Source of the DNA: a bacterium
Lineage (GTDB): Bacteria; Hinthialibacterota; Hinthialibacteria; OLB16
Reading direction: 5' to 3'
DNA: 64,000 nucleotides
NCBI GenBank assembly: GCA_022072055.1
Contig: JAJVIK010000023.1
Coordinates: 62,001 to 126,000, forward strand
Below, in pieces: positions 9,015-18,655 of this stretch. Positions within the stretch are counted from its first letter, which is position 1, and every line of letters begins with the position of its first letter. Made by a program: the position numbers and the translations under genes. A model generated the notes under the pieces. It saw only the letters and a list, made by a program, of their open reading frames with translations, did no database searches and had not been told where the DNA came from.

Positions 9015-10763
9015 ATGAGCATTTCCCCCGTGTTTCTTGCGCTGGTTTCAGCCAACCTCCTGGTGAACCCGGACTTTGAAAAGGGTCTCGATGGTTGGAG
9101 GACCGAGGGAAACGAGGCGCGCTTTGAAGTGGTGGAAAGGGAGAGCGGCCGCGCCGCGAGGATGATTGTACCGTCAACCGCCACGGTCGGCTGGCCGCAA
9201 TTTTTCCAGGAATTCGAGGTGAACGAGGGGGACATCCTCAAGGCGTCCGGACGTGTTTTGGGGAAGGACATTCGGGATGGCGCGGGGGCGTATTTCTCGT
9301 TCAATTATTTGGGTCCCGATGGCAAGCGTATCTCGTTCAGCCAGGGGGCGATGCTGATCGAACAAGGAACCTGGCGGGAGCTTTCGGTTGAGGGGGTCGC
9401 GCCTCCGGGCGCGGTCCGGGTGCGGTTTTCGTTCAATCTCAACGGCCATGGGGAGTCGTTCTTGGATGACGTGATCCTGGAGAGCGAACCCGGCGAGCCG
9501 CTCCCTCCAATGACTGGCGAGGTGGTTCTGACGGTGACGGACCGCAGATCTTGTGGGCGCTTCCGGGGCTTCGGCGCGGAGGATGACGGTTGGTTCTACA
9601 ATCCGACCAACGCCGAAAAGGGAGTCACCGAGGCGGATTGGAGGATTCGCGAGGACCGGATTCGTTGGATGGACCCGGACTGGCAGCGCATGTTCTTCTG
9701 GCATCGGGACTGGTGTCCTTCCGAGGACTGGAAGACCTTCACCTTTGACAGCCCCAACATGGAGAGCCACTACCGAACCCTCTCGCTCTATCAGGAGCTC
9801 GGAGCCGCCGTGAACGTGGTCGGAGTGGAGTGGGGCATGAAGGACCCCTATGGCGACCCCGCGGGCTTTGTGCACGCACTGGGGGAATTGTTGGAACACC
9901 TGATCAAGATCAAGGGATTCACGTGCATCCGCCAGTGGACCCTCACCAATGAACCGAATGGGTGGTTCGCGGCAACGGGATACTCGTTCGAACGTTTTGT
10001 TGAGATACACAGTCTGGCCCGCGAAGAGTTCAAGCAAAGGGGCATTAACATCGAGATCATCGGGAGCGACGACGCGCAGTCCCTGCCCTGGTTCAAAGCG
10101 TGCGTAGGGAGTCCGGATTATCATGACCTGACGGACCTGTTTGTCTCACACCGGTACTTCCAGTTTCCGGAACGCCCGCTAATTCCTGGCTTTCTCGAAA
10201 GTCGTCTTTCCCCGCTCAACCACATCAAGCCGCTCAAGGACTTTGTGATCGGTGAATTCGGCTTTCAGGACGGAAAGTCGGGCACCATGGAAAACCCGAT
10301 CATGGAGACTTTTCCCTATGCGCTGTGGACCGCCGATTTTGTGATCGAGGGGCTCAATCGGGGTGTTTCCGGGTTTTCGATCTGGTGTCTGCACGAGGTC
10401 TATTATCCGGGAGGCGGGTTCATGAACTACGGTCTCTGGGATTTCAAGGACAGCGACTGGAAGATCCGTCCCGTGTACCACGCCTGGGCGAGCTTCACCC
10501 GTCTCACCGAGCCGGGAGACCCCGTGCATGTTGTCGAGTCCTCCCATCCCCGCCACTTCAAGGCGGCGCGGGTGGGGGGAGCACTGTTCTGGGTCAATCT
10601 TAGCGAGCAACCGGCGCGCGCGCGAATCGATGGATTCCCCGCCAAGGAGGTCCGGATACACACGGAGGCCACCCTGAGCGGGGACCGCGAATCGGGAACC
10701 CTTATCGCGCTTGAATCCGGAGGGTTTGAGGCTCCTCCAATGAGCTTCGGGTATCTGCGGTGA
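9015..10763 (+). CDS. Secreted clan-A glycoside hydrolase-like protein with N-terminal carbohydrate-binding module
   Basis: 582 residues, start behind GAGGAG. A short leader is followed at about 15-160 by a CBM4/9-like jelly roll (NLLVNPDFEKGLDGWR ... SFLDDVILE). The rest is a TIM barrel with the two clan GH-A glutamates in expected spacing: acid/base Glu313 in TLTNEPNG and nucleophile Glu414 in FVIGEFGF. A small beta domain follows (about 500-582). The barrel resembles GH30/GH39/GH5-type enzymes, but I cannot fix the family. It begins 31 bp after the DUF2961-GDPD fusion on the same strand, so the two are probably co-transcribed and work on the same polymer. Substrate unknown. Confidence 0.82.
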   Translation: MSISPVFLALVSANLLVNPDFEKGLDGWRTEGNEARFEVVERESGRAARMIVPSTATVGWPQFFQEFEVNEGDILKASGRVLGKDIRDGAGAYFSFNYLGPDGKRISFSQGAMLIEQGTWRELSVEGVAPPGAVRVRFSFNLNGHGESFLDDVILESEPGEPLPPMTGEVVLTVTDRRSCGRFRGFGAEDDGWFYNPTNAEKGVTEADWRIREDRIRWMDPDWQRMFFWHRDWCPSEDWKTFTFDSPNMESHYRTLSLYQELGAAVNVVGVEWGMKDPYGDPAGFVHALGELLEHLIKIKGFTCIRQWTLTNEPNGWFAATGYSFERFVEIHSLAREEFKQRGINIEIIGSDDAQSLPWFKACVGSPDYHDLTDLFVSHRYFQFPERPLIPGFLESRLSPLNHIKPLKDFVIGEFGFQDGKSGTMENPIMETFPYALWTADFVIEGLNRGVSGFSIWCLHEVYYPGGGFMNYGLWDFKDSDWKIRPVYHAWASFTRLTEPGDPVHVVESSHPRHFKAARVGGALFWVNLSEQPARARIDGFPAKEVRIHTEATLSGDRESGTLIALESGGFEAPPMSFGYLR

Positions 10764-10773
10764 CGACCCGGAT

Positions 10774-11598
10774 TTACAGCTCGGACACCTTCACCAAGGA
10801 TGTCTCGGTGGGGCGCTGGAAGAAGCGTGAGACCACGATTGATAGTTCATAGAGGAGGATCAAGGGAACCGCCAGGAGGGTCTGCGTGACCGGGTCGGGA
10901 GGGGTCAAGATCGCCGCCACGATGAAGACCGCCACGATGGCGTGACGCCGGTACTTGGACAGGAGCTGAGGGGTCACAATCCCCAGCATCGAGAGCAGGG
11001 CCGACAGCACCGGCAGCTCGAAGGTGACCCCGAACACCAGCATCATCATCAGAGTGAAACTCACATAGCTCGAAACCGACCACATGTTCGAGGCGATGTC
11101 TTGCCCGAAGCTCGCCAAGAACGGGACCGCGATCTTGAGCATCACCGTGTAGGCGAAAAGCCCTCCGAGGATGAAGGTGAACCAGGAGGACAGGATGAAG
11201 GGTACGAGGAACTTCTTCTCGTTTTCCTTGAGTCCCGGCTCCACAAAGCGCCAGAGCTGATACATCACAAACGGGAACACCCCGAAAATGGCGGCCACGA
11301 AGGCCACCTTCATGTAGCTCATGACCAATTCGGTGGGGGAAAGGCCCACCAAGATGGAGGTCGCCTCCCTGGGATCAAACAGGATGAACGGGCCGATGAC
11401 GGGGCTGAAACCGATCTTGAGGCCCGCGGCGGATTTCCCATGTGGGACCGCCCGCGCGTGCATCGTGAGAAGTTCGAGCAGCGGCTCGGCGAACATGAAG
11501 GCGATCATGACCGCCGGGAAGATGGCGTAGATGCAGTAGAGAAGCCTGCGACGCAGCTCCTCGAGGTGTTCCAGGAAGGTCATCTCGACGTCTGGCAT
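10774..11598 (-). CDS. tatC: Twin-arginine translocase subunit TatC
   Basis: 274 residues. Inner-membrane receptor of the Tat pathway, which exports folded proteins. The N-terminal family signature is present (MTFLEHLEELRRRLL), as are the conserved cytoplasmic loop (YQLWRFVEPGLKENEKK) and six hydrophobic segments, with a Pro-rich late segment ILTPPDPVTQ. Its ATG overlaps the stop of the upstream tatB-like gene by one base (TGATG), so the two are translationally coupled. It is tail to tail with the glycosidase gene, only 10 bp apart. Confidence 0.97.
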   Translation of the reverse strand: MPDVEMTFLEHLEELRRRLLYCIYAIFPAVMIAFMFAEPLLELLTMHARAVPHGKSAAGLKIGFSPVIGPFILFDPREATSILVGLSPTELVMSYMKVAFVAAIFGVFPFVMYQLWRFVEPGLKENEKKFLVPFILSSWFTFILGGLFAYTVMLKIAVPFLASFGQDIASNMWSVSSYVSFTLMMMLVFGVTFELPVLSALLSMLGIVTPQLLSKYRRHAIVAVFIVAAILTPPDPVTQTLLAVPLILLYELSIVVSRFFQRPTETSLVKVSEL

Positions 11599-11951
11599 CA
11601 GTCTTCGCCGTCGGTTTCATACCGAGGGATGGTGGGTTCCTTGGTGGCCGCGACCGGCTCGGGTTCTTGCGCGGCTGCGGAAGGTTGCTCAACCGCGGCA
11701 GGGCCGGAATCGGTTGTTTCCGTCGTTGAGGTCGCAACGGCGGGCGCGGGAGGCTCAATTTTTCGGGGAGGAGTGTAAGGACGGTAGTCCTCCTCGAAAT
11801 ATAGCCCCCGCCGCATCTCATCGGCGGCCTCCCGGAACATCTTCATCCAGCGTCCAACCTGACGGCCCATCTCCGGAAGGCCCTTTGGGCCGAGCACCAG
11901 GAGCGCCACAACCCCGATGACCACCATTTCAAACGGACTCATGTTGAACAT
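11598..11951 (-). CDS. Sec-independent translocase protein TatA/TatB family, TatB-like hinge
   Basis: 117 residues from the ATG at 11951 (MFNMSPFE); longer frames upstream lack sense. One N-terminal membrane helix (about 5-22) is followed by the hinge LGPKGLP and an amphipathic helix (EMGRQVGRWMKMFREAADEM), then an acidic, Pro/Ala-rich tail of about 60 residues. The Gly-Pro hinge is typical of TatB, while TatA usually has Phe-Gly, so a separate TatA may lie elsewhere in the genome. It is coupled to tatC. Confidence 0.9.
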   Translation of the reverse strand: MFNMSPFEMVVIGVVALLVLGPKGLPEMGRQVGRWMKMFREAADEMRRGLYFEEDYRPYTPPRKIEPPAPAVATSTTETTDSGPAAVEQPSAAAQEPEPVAATKEPTIPRYETDGED

Positions 11952-12076
11952 GAAATCTGTGCCCCGCCTTTGACCTTTCAGTATCCAAGGATGATCGTAC
12001 AACGGGAGTGATCGGTTACGAAGGGGAGTGAACCCGCGCCCGTTCGAGGCGCCTTTCAGGCCATCGTTGTTGCGGA

Positions 12077-13165
12077 TTACTCAGGTTTCCCCGGATCCCA
12101 GATTGTGCAGGCGATGTACCTTTCAACCTGTTTGGAGTCGTGGAAGTAGTAGGCGGTCACACACTTGCCATCCGCGCGTTGGACCGTGCGCGGATACCCG
12201 AGGTCCCAGGAAGCCCCATCATCCCGGAGGTGGATCTCCTCGCCCCAGGTGACTCCCCGGTCGGCGCTGATCCGCGCCCGGATTCCGTAGGGTTCTTCCC
12301 GAAAGCCATAGACGAGGGCGATGCGGCCATCCTTGAGCCGGATCATGTGAGCCGGGTTGCCGTGGGTCTCGATGGTTGGCTCGGCCAGCTTGTACCAAGT
12401 GCGCCCATCGTCCGGGGAGAGGTGCCCCTCGATCCAGAACTTCTTTTCTCCGTCAATGAGATCCCGTCGGCGAATGATCGAGAGCAGGGCGTTTTCCGAG
12501 AGTCGAAGGGTTGAGGGCATGATCGAGTACCCCCCTTGGCCGGGTTGCTCTCCAATCCAGCCGAGAAACTCCCAGGTCAGCCCGCCATCCCTGGTCCGGA
12601 TCGAGCAGGGCCACCCCTCCCCGCCACTGTCCTTCTCGGTGGCGATGAAGGCGTGGAGATCCTGCTTGCCGTTGACAATGTAATCGGTCCGAGCAAGCAA
12701 TCCCTTGCGCCCGAAGTCGGGGAGCTTGAAAGGACCCCGCCAGGTCTTGCAGCGGTCGAGCGAGTAATAGAACCGGTCCTGGCGGAAACGGAGCGCGAAG
12801 TCCGGGTGGGTGAAATCGATGGGCGCGGAGAGGGTTTCAAAGGGTCTCTCCTCGCCATCCGAATCCAGGAACGAGGGGTGCTCGATGGTCCAGGTCTCGC
12901 CGCCATCCAGGCTCCGCGCCTGTTGGGGGAAGGAAGGGCGGTTGCGATCGATCGGGTGCCCCTCCCCGCCGGTGTCCTTGAAGTAGCCGCGAGTGAATCC
13001 GACCACGATCTCATCTCCCCACGACCAGATCCCATTGTTGGCGGGCCAACCCCCGAACCGACCGGGCTCGAGGTAGATGGTGACATTCTTGATGGGACCG
13101 ACTTCGCCCCATCCGGGAATCAGCCCAAGGGGGATCAGCAAGAGGAAGAGGATCAGGTTTTTCAT
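12077..13165 (-). CDS. Secreted Asp-box (BNR) sialidase-fold protein
   Basis: 362 residues with a clear signal peptide (MKNLILFLLLIPLGLIPGWG). Four Asp-boxes of the S-x-D-x-G-x-T-W type are seen: SLDGGETW, RTRDGGLTW, SPDDGRTW and SADRGVTW, marking a six-bladed beta-propeller like exo-sialidases. A sialidase arginine triad cannot be assigned with certainty, so it may be a non-sialidase propeller hydrolase. It sits 126 bp from tatB on the same strand and would act in the periplasm or outside the cell, in keeping with the other glycan genes. Confidence 0.82.
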   Translation of the reverse strand: MKNLILFLLLIPLGLIPGWGEVGPIKNVTIYLEPGRFGGWPANNGIWSWGDEIVVGFTRGYFKDTGGEGHPIDRNRPSFPQQARSLDGGETWTIEHPSFLDSDGEERPFETLSAPIDFTHPDFALRFRQDRFYYSLDRCKTWRGPFKLPDFGRKGLLARTDYIVNGKQDLHAFIATEKDSGGEGWPCSIRTRDGGLTWEFLGWIGEQPGQGGYSIMPSTLRLSENALLSIIRRRDLIDGEKKFWIEGHLSPDDGRTWYKLAEPTIETHGNPAHMIRLKDGRIALVYGFREEPYGIRARISADRGVTWGEEIHLRDDGASWDLGYPRTVQRADGKCVTAYYFHDSKQVERYIACTIWDPGKPE

Positions 13166-13248
13166 GAGAGACAGTGGCTTGAAATCTCCAGGAAGTAAAG
13201 GCGGTCTAAAGGGAATGACGGGCTTGGGGGAGGCTTAGCGCCATTACG

Positions 13249-14991
13249 CTAGCTGACTCTCGGTGTGGCCCTCCTCGCGGTTGTGACAATTAAATCCAGC
13301 TTCTCCACCACTTCCGAATCAATCCCTCTCTTCGGTAAGAGACGAGCAAGGTTGTGATAGTCGGATTTCCGGAAAGCCAGCGGCAACCTCAGCTTCGCGA
13401 AGAACTTCTTGAACAGCGGATCAAGAAATTCATCGGAAGCCTTAATCTTCGGGTCCCATGGAGAGGGGTGACCAAGAGTCGCGAGGGCAACACTCACCTC
13501 CCGGATCGTCTCTCTCATGACCCGTTCGCGATGGCCCTTTTCGGCCAGACCGAAGAGGTCCGTGGGGAGGTCATTTCGGGCGAACGCCATCAACACCTCC
13601 TCAGTGCAAAAATAGTTTTCGATTTCACGGCGTGACCACATGGTCTCCAGTAACCATTCGTTATTCTGGAGCACCTTATCCAGGTTATCGAAAATGCCGA
13701 TGCCCACGAGGTCTCGCTTTGCTTCCTGCAGTCCGAAAAAGTGGTCCCGAGCGCGCTGCGGAAGGTTTGTTGACACATAATGAACGAATGGATTCCGTAG
13801 TATCTCTTTGGCTGGATGGTTGAGGGATTCCGCGAATGCCTGGAGGATCGCCAAGTCGCCGGCACTCTCCACATACAGCACCCATCCGGTTTGTTCAGCC
13901 TGAAGGTACTGATCAAACCCAATCTCAGAGAGCGCCTTCATCAACTGGCTGCCCTTGTCGTTGATCCGGTGGGGCTTTCCAACAAAGGCCACGACCGTGC
14001 CACAGCCCGCCGCCTCGTTGAGCACAATCTCGGAGTGACTGGCCGCGATAATCTGCGAGCCTTGGGTTTCTGCCAGGTCGGAAATCAACCGAAAAGTCTG
14101 CCTCTGACGCAGGATTTCAAGATGCGCGTCCGGTTCATCCAACAAGAGAACCGAACCTGGATTCGCGTGAAGATGAGACAAGAGCAGCAAGGTTTGGAGT
14201 AGCCCTCTTCCGGCTGACGCGAGATCGAGGGTCGATCCGCTTGCGTCCTTGTACTCCATGGTGATTTCACCTCGCTCGGCGATGTACTTGGGTGGGAGCA
14301 GACGGACTCGAAACAGGGAATCCATGTGGCCACAGATCCTCTCCCAATTCGAGGGCATGGCCTCGTGGACATGAAAACAAAGGTTGCGAATGACCTGGGC
14401 GGTCTGTCCCTCGCCGATGAGGACTCTTATCCGTCCCAGCTCCCACTTGGGTTCGGAGGTTGTAAGCCCCGACATCGGGGGGAGATACGCCAACTGAACC
14501 CTGAGTGCCTCATCGGGGATCTCGCTAAATTTGGCCTCTTGGACCTTCTTGTCTTCAAATCCGGGGAGGCGCGCCGGGCGACAAACAAAGGACTCTTCGT
14601 TACTGAAGTCGAACTCCAACCCACAAGCCCAAGCCCTATCCGTCGAGATTCCCTCCACTTTGATTTCAATACGGATGTTCTGCGTCTTGTTCTCCCCGAT
14701 TCCCCGAAGCCCCCTACGCACTTCTGTCCTTCGCCACAGCAAGTTGGCGGAGGGCACGGGGATCGAGGTTAGGTCCCTCCGATTGATGGTCACCCCCGGT
14801 CGCTTTTCGGGAGAGGCCTTGCCTCCTCGCTTCGCTTGCCACTGATCGAGTCCGATTTTCCAGAGGGCGAGCGCCTGGAGCGCCGTGGTCTTGCCGGAAT
14901 TGTTGGGACCGATAAACACAACGGGGCTTCCCAGCTCCACCTCGGCTTCACCAAACATCTTCAGATTGCGGATGAATAGGCGCGTCAGCAT
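13249..14991 (-). CDS. OLD-like AAA ATPase with TOPRIM/DUF4435-like C-terminus, putative defence protein
   Basis: 580 residues from ATG 14991 (MLTRLFIRNLKMFGE); the frame extends 27 codons upstream without support. It has an ABC-type ATPase fold: Walker A GPNNSGKTT at residues 28-36, signature-like SAGRGLLQ, Walker B VLLLDEPDAHLE near 280, and switch His in AASHSE. From about 365 comes a TOPRIM-like nuclease region with an acidic VLYVESAGD, GIFDNLD near 432 and WSRREIENYF near 455. OLD-family nucleases and the PARIS system combine such ATPase and TOPRIM parts, the latter as separate or fused proteins. The canonical DxD of the second TOPRIM motif reads DNLD here. The gene stands alone beside tRNA-Leu; horizontal arrival and an antiphage role are inference. 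Confidence 0.85.
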   Translation of the reverse strand: MLTRLFIRNLKMFGEAEVELGSPVVFIGPNNSGKTTALQALALWKIGLDQWQAKRGGKASPEKRPGVTINRRDLTSIPVPSANLLWRRTEVRRGLRGIGENKTQNIRIEIKVEGISTDRAWACGLEFDFSNEESFVCRPARLPGFEDKKVQEAKFSEIPDEALRVQLAYLPPMSGLTTSEPKWELGRIRVLIGEGQTAQVIRNLCFHVHEAMPSNWERICGHMDSLFRVRLLPPKYIAERGEITMEYKDASGSTLDLASAGRGLLQTLLLLSHLHANPGSVLLLDEPDAHLEILRQRQTFRLISDLAETQGSQIIAASHSEIVLNEAAGCGTVVAFVGKPHRINDKGSQLMKALSEIGFDQYLQAEQTGWVLYVESAGDLAILQAFAESLNHPAKEILRNPFVHYVSTNLPQRARDHFFGLQEAKRDLVGIGIFDNLDKVLQNNEWLLETMWSRREIENYFCTEEVLMAFARNDLPTDLFGLAEKGHRERVMRETIREVSVALATLGHPSPWDPKIKASDEFLDPLFKKFFAKLRLPLAFRKSDYHNLARLLPKRGIDSEVVEKLDLIVTTARRATPRVS

Positions 14992-15085
14992 GTTCAAACT
15001 CTTGTCCCGAAGGGGGCACGCCTCTTGAGCGGATTCAAGGCGGTTAAATCCAGCATTGCCTGGAGACCACAAAGGGGGTCAAGAA

Positions 15086-15171
15086 TGGTAGCGGAGGGGG
15101 ACTCGAACCCCCACCCTGTTGCCAGGACCGGATTTTGAGTCCGGCGCGTCTACCAGTTCCACCACTCCGCC
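15086..15171 (-). tRNA. tRNA-Leu (anticodon CAA)
   Basis: Minus-strand cloverleaf of about 86 nt with a leucine-type D arm (TGGTGGAACTGGTAGACGC), anticodon loop CTCAAAA flanked by the stem CCGGA/TCCGG, a long variable arm (CCTGGCAACAGG) as in class II tRNAs, T arm GGGGG-TTCGAGT-CCCCC, and an encoded 3' CCA. The acceptor stem is one base irregular whichever way it is aligned, so the 5' end may shift by one base. It reads UUG codons. Confidence 0.92.
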
Positions 15172-15280
15172 ACTGGGAAAACCCTATAGGCTCCGCCACA
15201 AACATTCAAGGCTCCTCCACTCCTTGTGACCCCTCCCCAAGACCGGTACGCTTCCCCGATTCTGAAGAGGGGGCTTCGGT

Positions 15281-16267
15281 TTGGCTGATCCGCTCTGGCT
15301 TCTCGCGGGCTTGGTGGGGACCTGGATGCTGGCTCCCCCGGCCATCCTTGTTGGCGCGGACCTGGTTCGTTCCGGGAGGCGGCGCCTCTCGCTCCGTCAC
15401 CAACAATGGTTCTGGGCCTATGTTTTCCTGGCCGTTTCGTTGGCGTGGTCCAGCCTGTTCCTGTTCTATCCACTCGCGCAGGCCATCCTTCAAAGCCTCA
15501 CCGATTTCAGCCTCACCCATGTCACCCAGACCCACTGGGTCGGCTTGCGAAACTACTCCGAAACCCTTTCCGACCCGTTCTGGTGGCATACGGTCTGGAT
15601 CACTCTGGCGTACATGGCCGCCACCGTGCCGGCGGGGGTCTTGATCAGCCTGTTTCTCGCGCTTCAAATCCTCAAGCAGCCGCCCGGGCTGCAGACCTTC
15701 TTCAAGGCCGCCCTTTACCTCCCTGGAGTGATCAGCTTCGTGGTGGGGGCGACCGTGATGAAATGGATCTTTCACAGCGGGGATGGCTTCGCCAACGGGG
15801 TCCTGCAGTCCCTGGGCATGGCGCCGAGGAACTGGTTTGGGGACCCTTCGCTGGCGATGCCGGTGCTCGTGGCGATGAGCTGGCTTTCCGCCAACGGAGT
15901 GGGAGTGATTGTGTATGCCGCCGCGCTCGGCAACATCCCCTCCACCTATTACGAGGTGGCGCGCATCGATGGGGCCACAAGCCTTCAGACCTTCCGAGCG
16001 GTCACCTGGCCCCTGGTCAAGCCGACCACCGTGTTTGTTTCGATCACCAGTTTGATCGCCGGTTTTCAAGTCTTCGCCCCCGCGCTCCTCATCACCGGAG
16101 GGGGACCTCTGCGCTCAACTTACTTCCTCAATTACCACATCTACAGGACCTTCTACTATGAGAACCATTTCGGGCTGGCTTCGGCCATGGCGGTGATGCT
16201 CATGCTGATGATCGTGGCGCTTTCATTGGTCAACTACCGTTGGCTCGCCACGGATGTGGAGTACTGA
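15281..16267 (+). CDS. ABC sugar transporter permease, MalF/UgpA type
   Basis: 328 residues from a TTG behind GAAGAGGGGG. Seven to eight hydrophobic helices are visible, with the cytoplasmic EAA loop YYEVARIDGATSLQTFRAVTWPL that contacts the ATPase. It is first of three co-directional genes (permease, permease, solute-binding protein) separated by 3 bp each. No ATPase gene is present in the cluster, so a shared MsmX/MalK-like ATPase elsewhere must energise it. Likely substrate is an oligosaccharide or polyol; nothing in the sequence specifies it. Confidence 0.92.
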   Translation: MADPLWLLAGLVGTWMLAPPAILVGADLVRSGRRRLSLRHQQWFWAYVFLAVSLAWSSLFLFYPLAQAILQSLTDFSLTHVTQTHWVGLRNYSETLSDPFWWHTVWITLAYMAATVPAGVLISLFLALQILKQPPGLQTFFKAALYLPGVISFVVGATVMKWIFHSGDGFANGVLQSLGMAPRNWFGDPSLAMPVLVAMSWLSANGVGVIVYAAALGNIPSTYYEVARIDGATSLQTFRAVTWPLVKPTTVFVSITSLIAGFQVFAPALLITGGGPLRSTYFLNYHIYRTFYYENHFGLASAMAVMLMLMIVALSLVNYRWLATDVEY

Positions 16268-16270
16268 AGG

Positions 16271-17137
16271 ATGAGCGCGCGTGAAAGCCGGGGAGTCGCC
16301 TTTTGGGGGCGGACCTTCAGCTTCATGGTCCTGGCTTTTTACACCGCGATGTCGCTGCTTTCGCTCTACCTCCTGGTCGTGGGAAGCCTTTCCCGAATCG
16401 GGACCACCCTCGAGCTCTCGGACCTCCACTGGTACCCCAAGGACTGGGCTTGGGAGAACTTCGCCACCTTCCTCGAGATCACCGGGGGCGCGGCCCCGAT
16501 CTGGTTCCGGAACAGCTTCCTGGTCGCGTTCCTTCCGACCGTGTTCAACCTGTTTTTCTCGGCGATGGCCGGGTACGCCCTGGCCAAGCTCGATTTCCCG
16601 GGCCGGCAATTCATCTTCTGGACCATCATCGCGGTGATGGCGATCCCCGCCTTTGTCACCCTGATTCCGATGTATCAGATGATGTTTCGGTTCGGATGGT
16701 TCGACACCTATTTCGCGCTGCTGGTGCCCAGGATGGCGGGGTTGGGCGGGATCTTCCTGTTCAAACAGTTCACCCAGACCCTGCCGGGTGATTTGATGGA
16801 GGCGGCGCGGATGGATGGTGCCTCGGAGGCGACCATCTTCCTACGGATTGTCCTGCCGCTCGCGACTCCGGTGCTGGCGGTGATGTTCCTGCTCGATTTC
16901 GTGGCGGGTTGGAGCGATTACTTCTGGCCATACCTGGTGACCAACTCCCGCGGTCTGCTGACCCTCCAGGTCGGACTGATTTCCCTGATCGGGGTCGATC
17001 AGGGATTCATCCTGCCGCACGACATGGGCGCGATCCTCGCCGGGGCCTTGATCGCCAGTCTACCGGTGATCGTGCTGTTTGTGTCGCTTCAGAAATACTT
17101 CGTGCGCGGGTTGACCCTCGGCGCGGTGAAAGGGTGA
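16271..17137 (+). CDS. ABC sugar transporter permease, MalG/UgpE type
   Basis: 288 residues, ATG three bases after the preceding stop with GAAGG just upstream. Six membrane segments and a typical EAA loop (LMEAARMDGASEATIFLRIVLPL) and the C-terminal motif GLTLGAVKG mark the second membrane subunit of CUT1-type sugar importers. It pairs with the upstream permease to form the translocation channel. Confidence 0.93.
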   Translation: MSARESRGVAFWGRTFSFMVLAFYTAMSLLSLYLLVVGSLSRIGTTLELSDLHWYPKDWAWENFATFLEITGGAAPIWFRNSFLVAFLPTVFNLFFSAMAGYALAKLDFPGRQFIFWTIIAVMAIPAFVTLIPMYQMMFRFGWFDTYFALLVPRMAGLGGIFLFKQFTQTLPGDLMEAARMDGASEATIFLRIVLPLATPVLAVMFLLDFVAGWSDYFWPYLVTNSRGLLTLQVGLISLIGVDQGFILPHDMGAILAGALIASLPVIVLFVSLQKYFVRGLTLGAVKG

Positions 17138-17140
17138 GCC

Positions 17141-18655
17141 ATGAAAAACCTCCTCATCGCCACCCTCTCGCTCGCCCTTGCCCTCACTCTCTTGGTCCAC
17201 TGGTTGCACCTGAAGGAGCCGGCTGGAGGGTCGGCCCGCGAGGCGGGCGGAGAACACTCGGACCTTGTTCAGGTCTGGGTGGATGAACTCATCGGTTCGC
17301 CGGAGGAATCCTACTACTACGAGCTCGCCGACCTGTGGAACCAGACCCATCCGGGTGTCAAAGTGAAGATGACGGTCATGGCGCACTCCGGCTACGAGAG
17401 CAAGCTGCGGATTGCTCTGGCTTCCGGTCAACCGCCGGATGTCTGCCTGGGGGGACTCGAAAGCCTGGAGAACCTGCGTTACACCGGCAAGGCTGAAGAC
17501 CTAGCTGTGACCATCCCCGAGGAGTTCTTTCCAAGGTCTCGTGTCAAGGAACTGGGTCCGGTGGTCGAAACCCTGATCCTCCGCGATGGCCGCCCAACCA
17601 CGTTCCCGGTCTACCGCTACTCCTATGGCGGTTTCATCCTGGCCAACCGAGCGATGCTCCTTGAAGCGGGGTGCGATGATGAGGAGATCCGACGGAACGG
17701 CTGGACCTTTGAGCAGTTCCGGGATGCCTGCCGGAAGATGACGCGCGACACGAACGGGGATGGGACCCCGGACATCTGGGCTTTCGGCGCGGCGCTGGTC
17801 CACCTCAACCAGCTCTTCCTCCATGAATTCGGCCCGGCGGTGTGGGGCAAGGAGGTTCACCGGCGTTCACTGATGGCTTGGGATCAAGCGAAACAGCGCT
17901 GGGATGTCCACTCCGCGCTCACCGAGGAGCAGATCCGGATTGTGTTCGCCCTCTTCGATGACCTGATCAACGAGGACAAGGTTTGGAACCCGGCCTACTT
18001 CGGGATGAACTGGAACGAGATCAACGAGGAGCTGATCGGCAAGCGCAGGTTGGCCATGGCCTTCGGGGAAATGCCTTGGGTTCCGAAGACCCGCCTCGAT
18101 ATGTGGGACCTGGAGGAGAAGCAGGGCGTGGTGCATGAGAACCCGCGCCCAGACCTGACCGTGGTGTGGATGCCGACTCTCAAGGCCGGGGACCGTCCCG
18201 TCCCAAGGTCGGGCCTGTATGGCTTCAATGTCATGAGGCAGACCCCCTACAAGGGAGATGAACACACCCACAACGCCATCCGGGTGGCGCTCTTCATCAC
18301 CCACCCGGTGCATCTGGTCCGTTCCCAATTCCGCAGATTCCGCCATCTCCCCGCCGACCCGGTTCGTTTCAGCCGGATGTTTCCGGAGATGGTGGACCCG
18401 GAGGACAAGTGGGTGCGCTTTTATGAAGAGGTTTTCAACTCGGACATTCCACTGGCCGAACCGCCGCTCGGCTCCGAAACCCCCGATCTGGAGAACTACC
18501 TGAAGCTGCGTGTCGAATTCACACGCTGGATGGAAAAGAGCGGGATCACCTACCTCCAAGAGGTCATCTTCCGGCGAATGACCCCCGAAGAGGGGGCGCG
18601 CAAATTCATGGAGGATCTCCGGGCCCTGCCGAGGAGTGTGTATTCAGCCCCGTAA
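17141..18655 (+). CDS. ABC transporter sugar-binding protein, family 1, membrane-anchored
   Basis: 504 residues. The N-terminus (MKNLLIATLSLALALTLLVHWL) is hydrophobic but has no lipobox Cys, so it is likely held by an uncleaved helix or cleaved by signal peptidase I. The mature part has the two-lobed family 1 pattern: VQVWVDEL, ELADLWNQTHPGVKVKM, SGQPPDVCLGG, and a central YGGFILANRAML. Closely packed with the two permeases (3 bp). The gene order, with binding protein last, is reversed relative to the second importer at 31.7-35 kb. Its stop codon lies in the hairpin shared with the convergent gene. Confidence 0.9.
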   Translation: MKNLLIATLSLALALTLLVHWLHLKEPAGGSAREAGGEHSDLVQVWVDELIGSPEESYYYELADLWNQTHPGVKVKMTVMAHSGYESKLRIALASGQPPDVCLGGLESLENLRYTGKAEDLAVTIPEEFFPRSRVKELGPVVETLILRDGRPTTFPVYRYSYGGFILANRAMLLEAGCDDEEIRRNGWTFEQFRDACRKMTRDTNGDGTPDIWAFGAALVHLNQLFLHEFGPAVWGKEVHRRSLMAWDQAKQRWDVHSALTEEQIRIVFALFDDLINEDKVWNPAYFGMNWNEINEELIGKRRLAMAFGEMPWVPKTRLDMWDLEEKQGVVHENPRPDLTVVWMPTLKAGDRPVPRSGLYGFNVMRQTPYKGDEHTHNAIRVALFITHPVHLVRSQFRRFRHLPADPVRFSRMFPEMVDPEDKWVRFYEEVFNSDIPLAEPPLGSETPDLENYLKLRVEFTRWMEKSGITYLQEVIFRRMTPEEGARKFMEDLRALPRSVYSAP

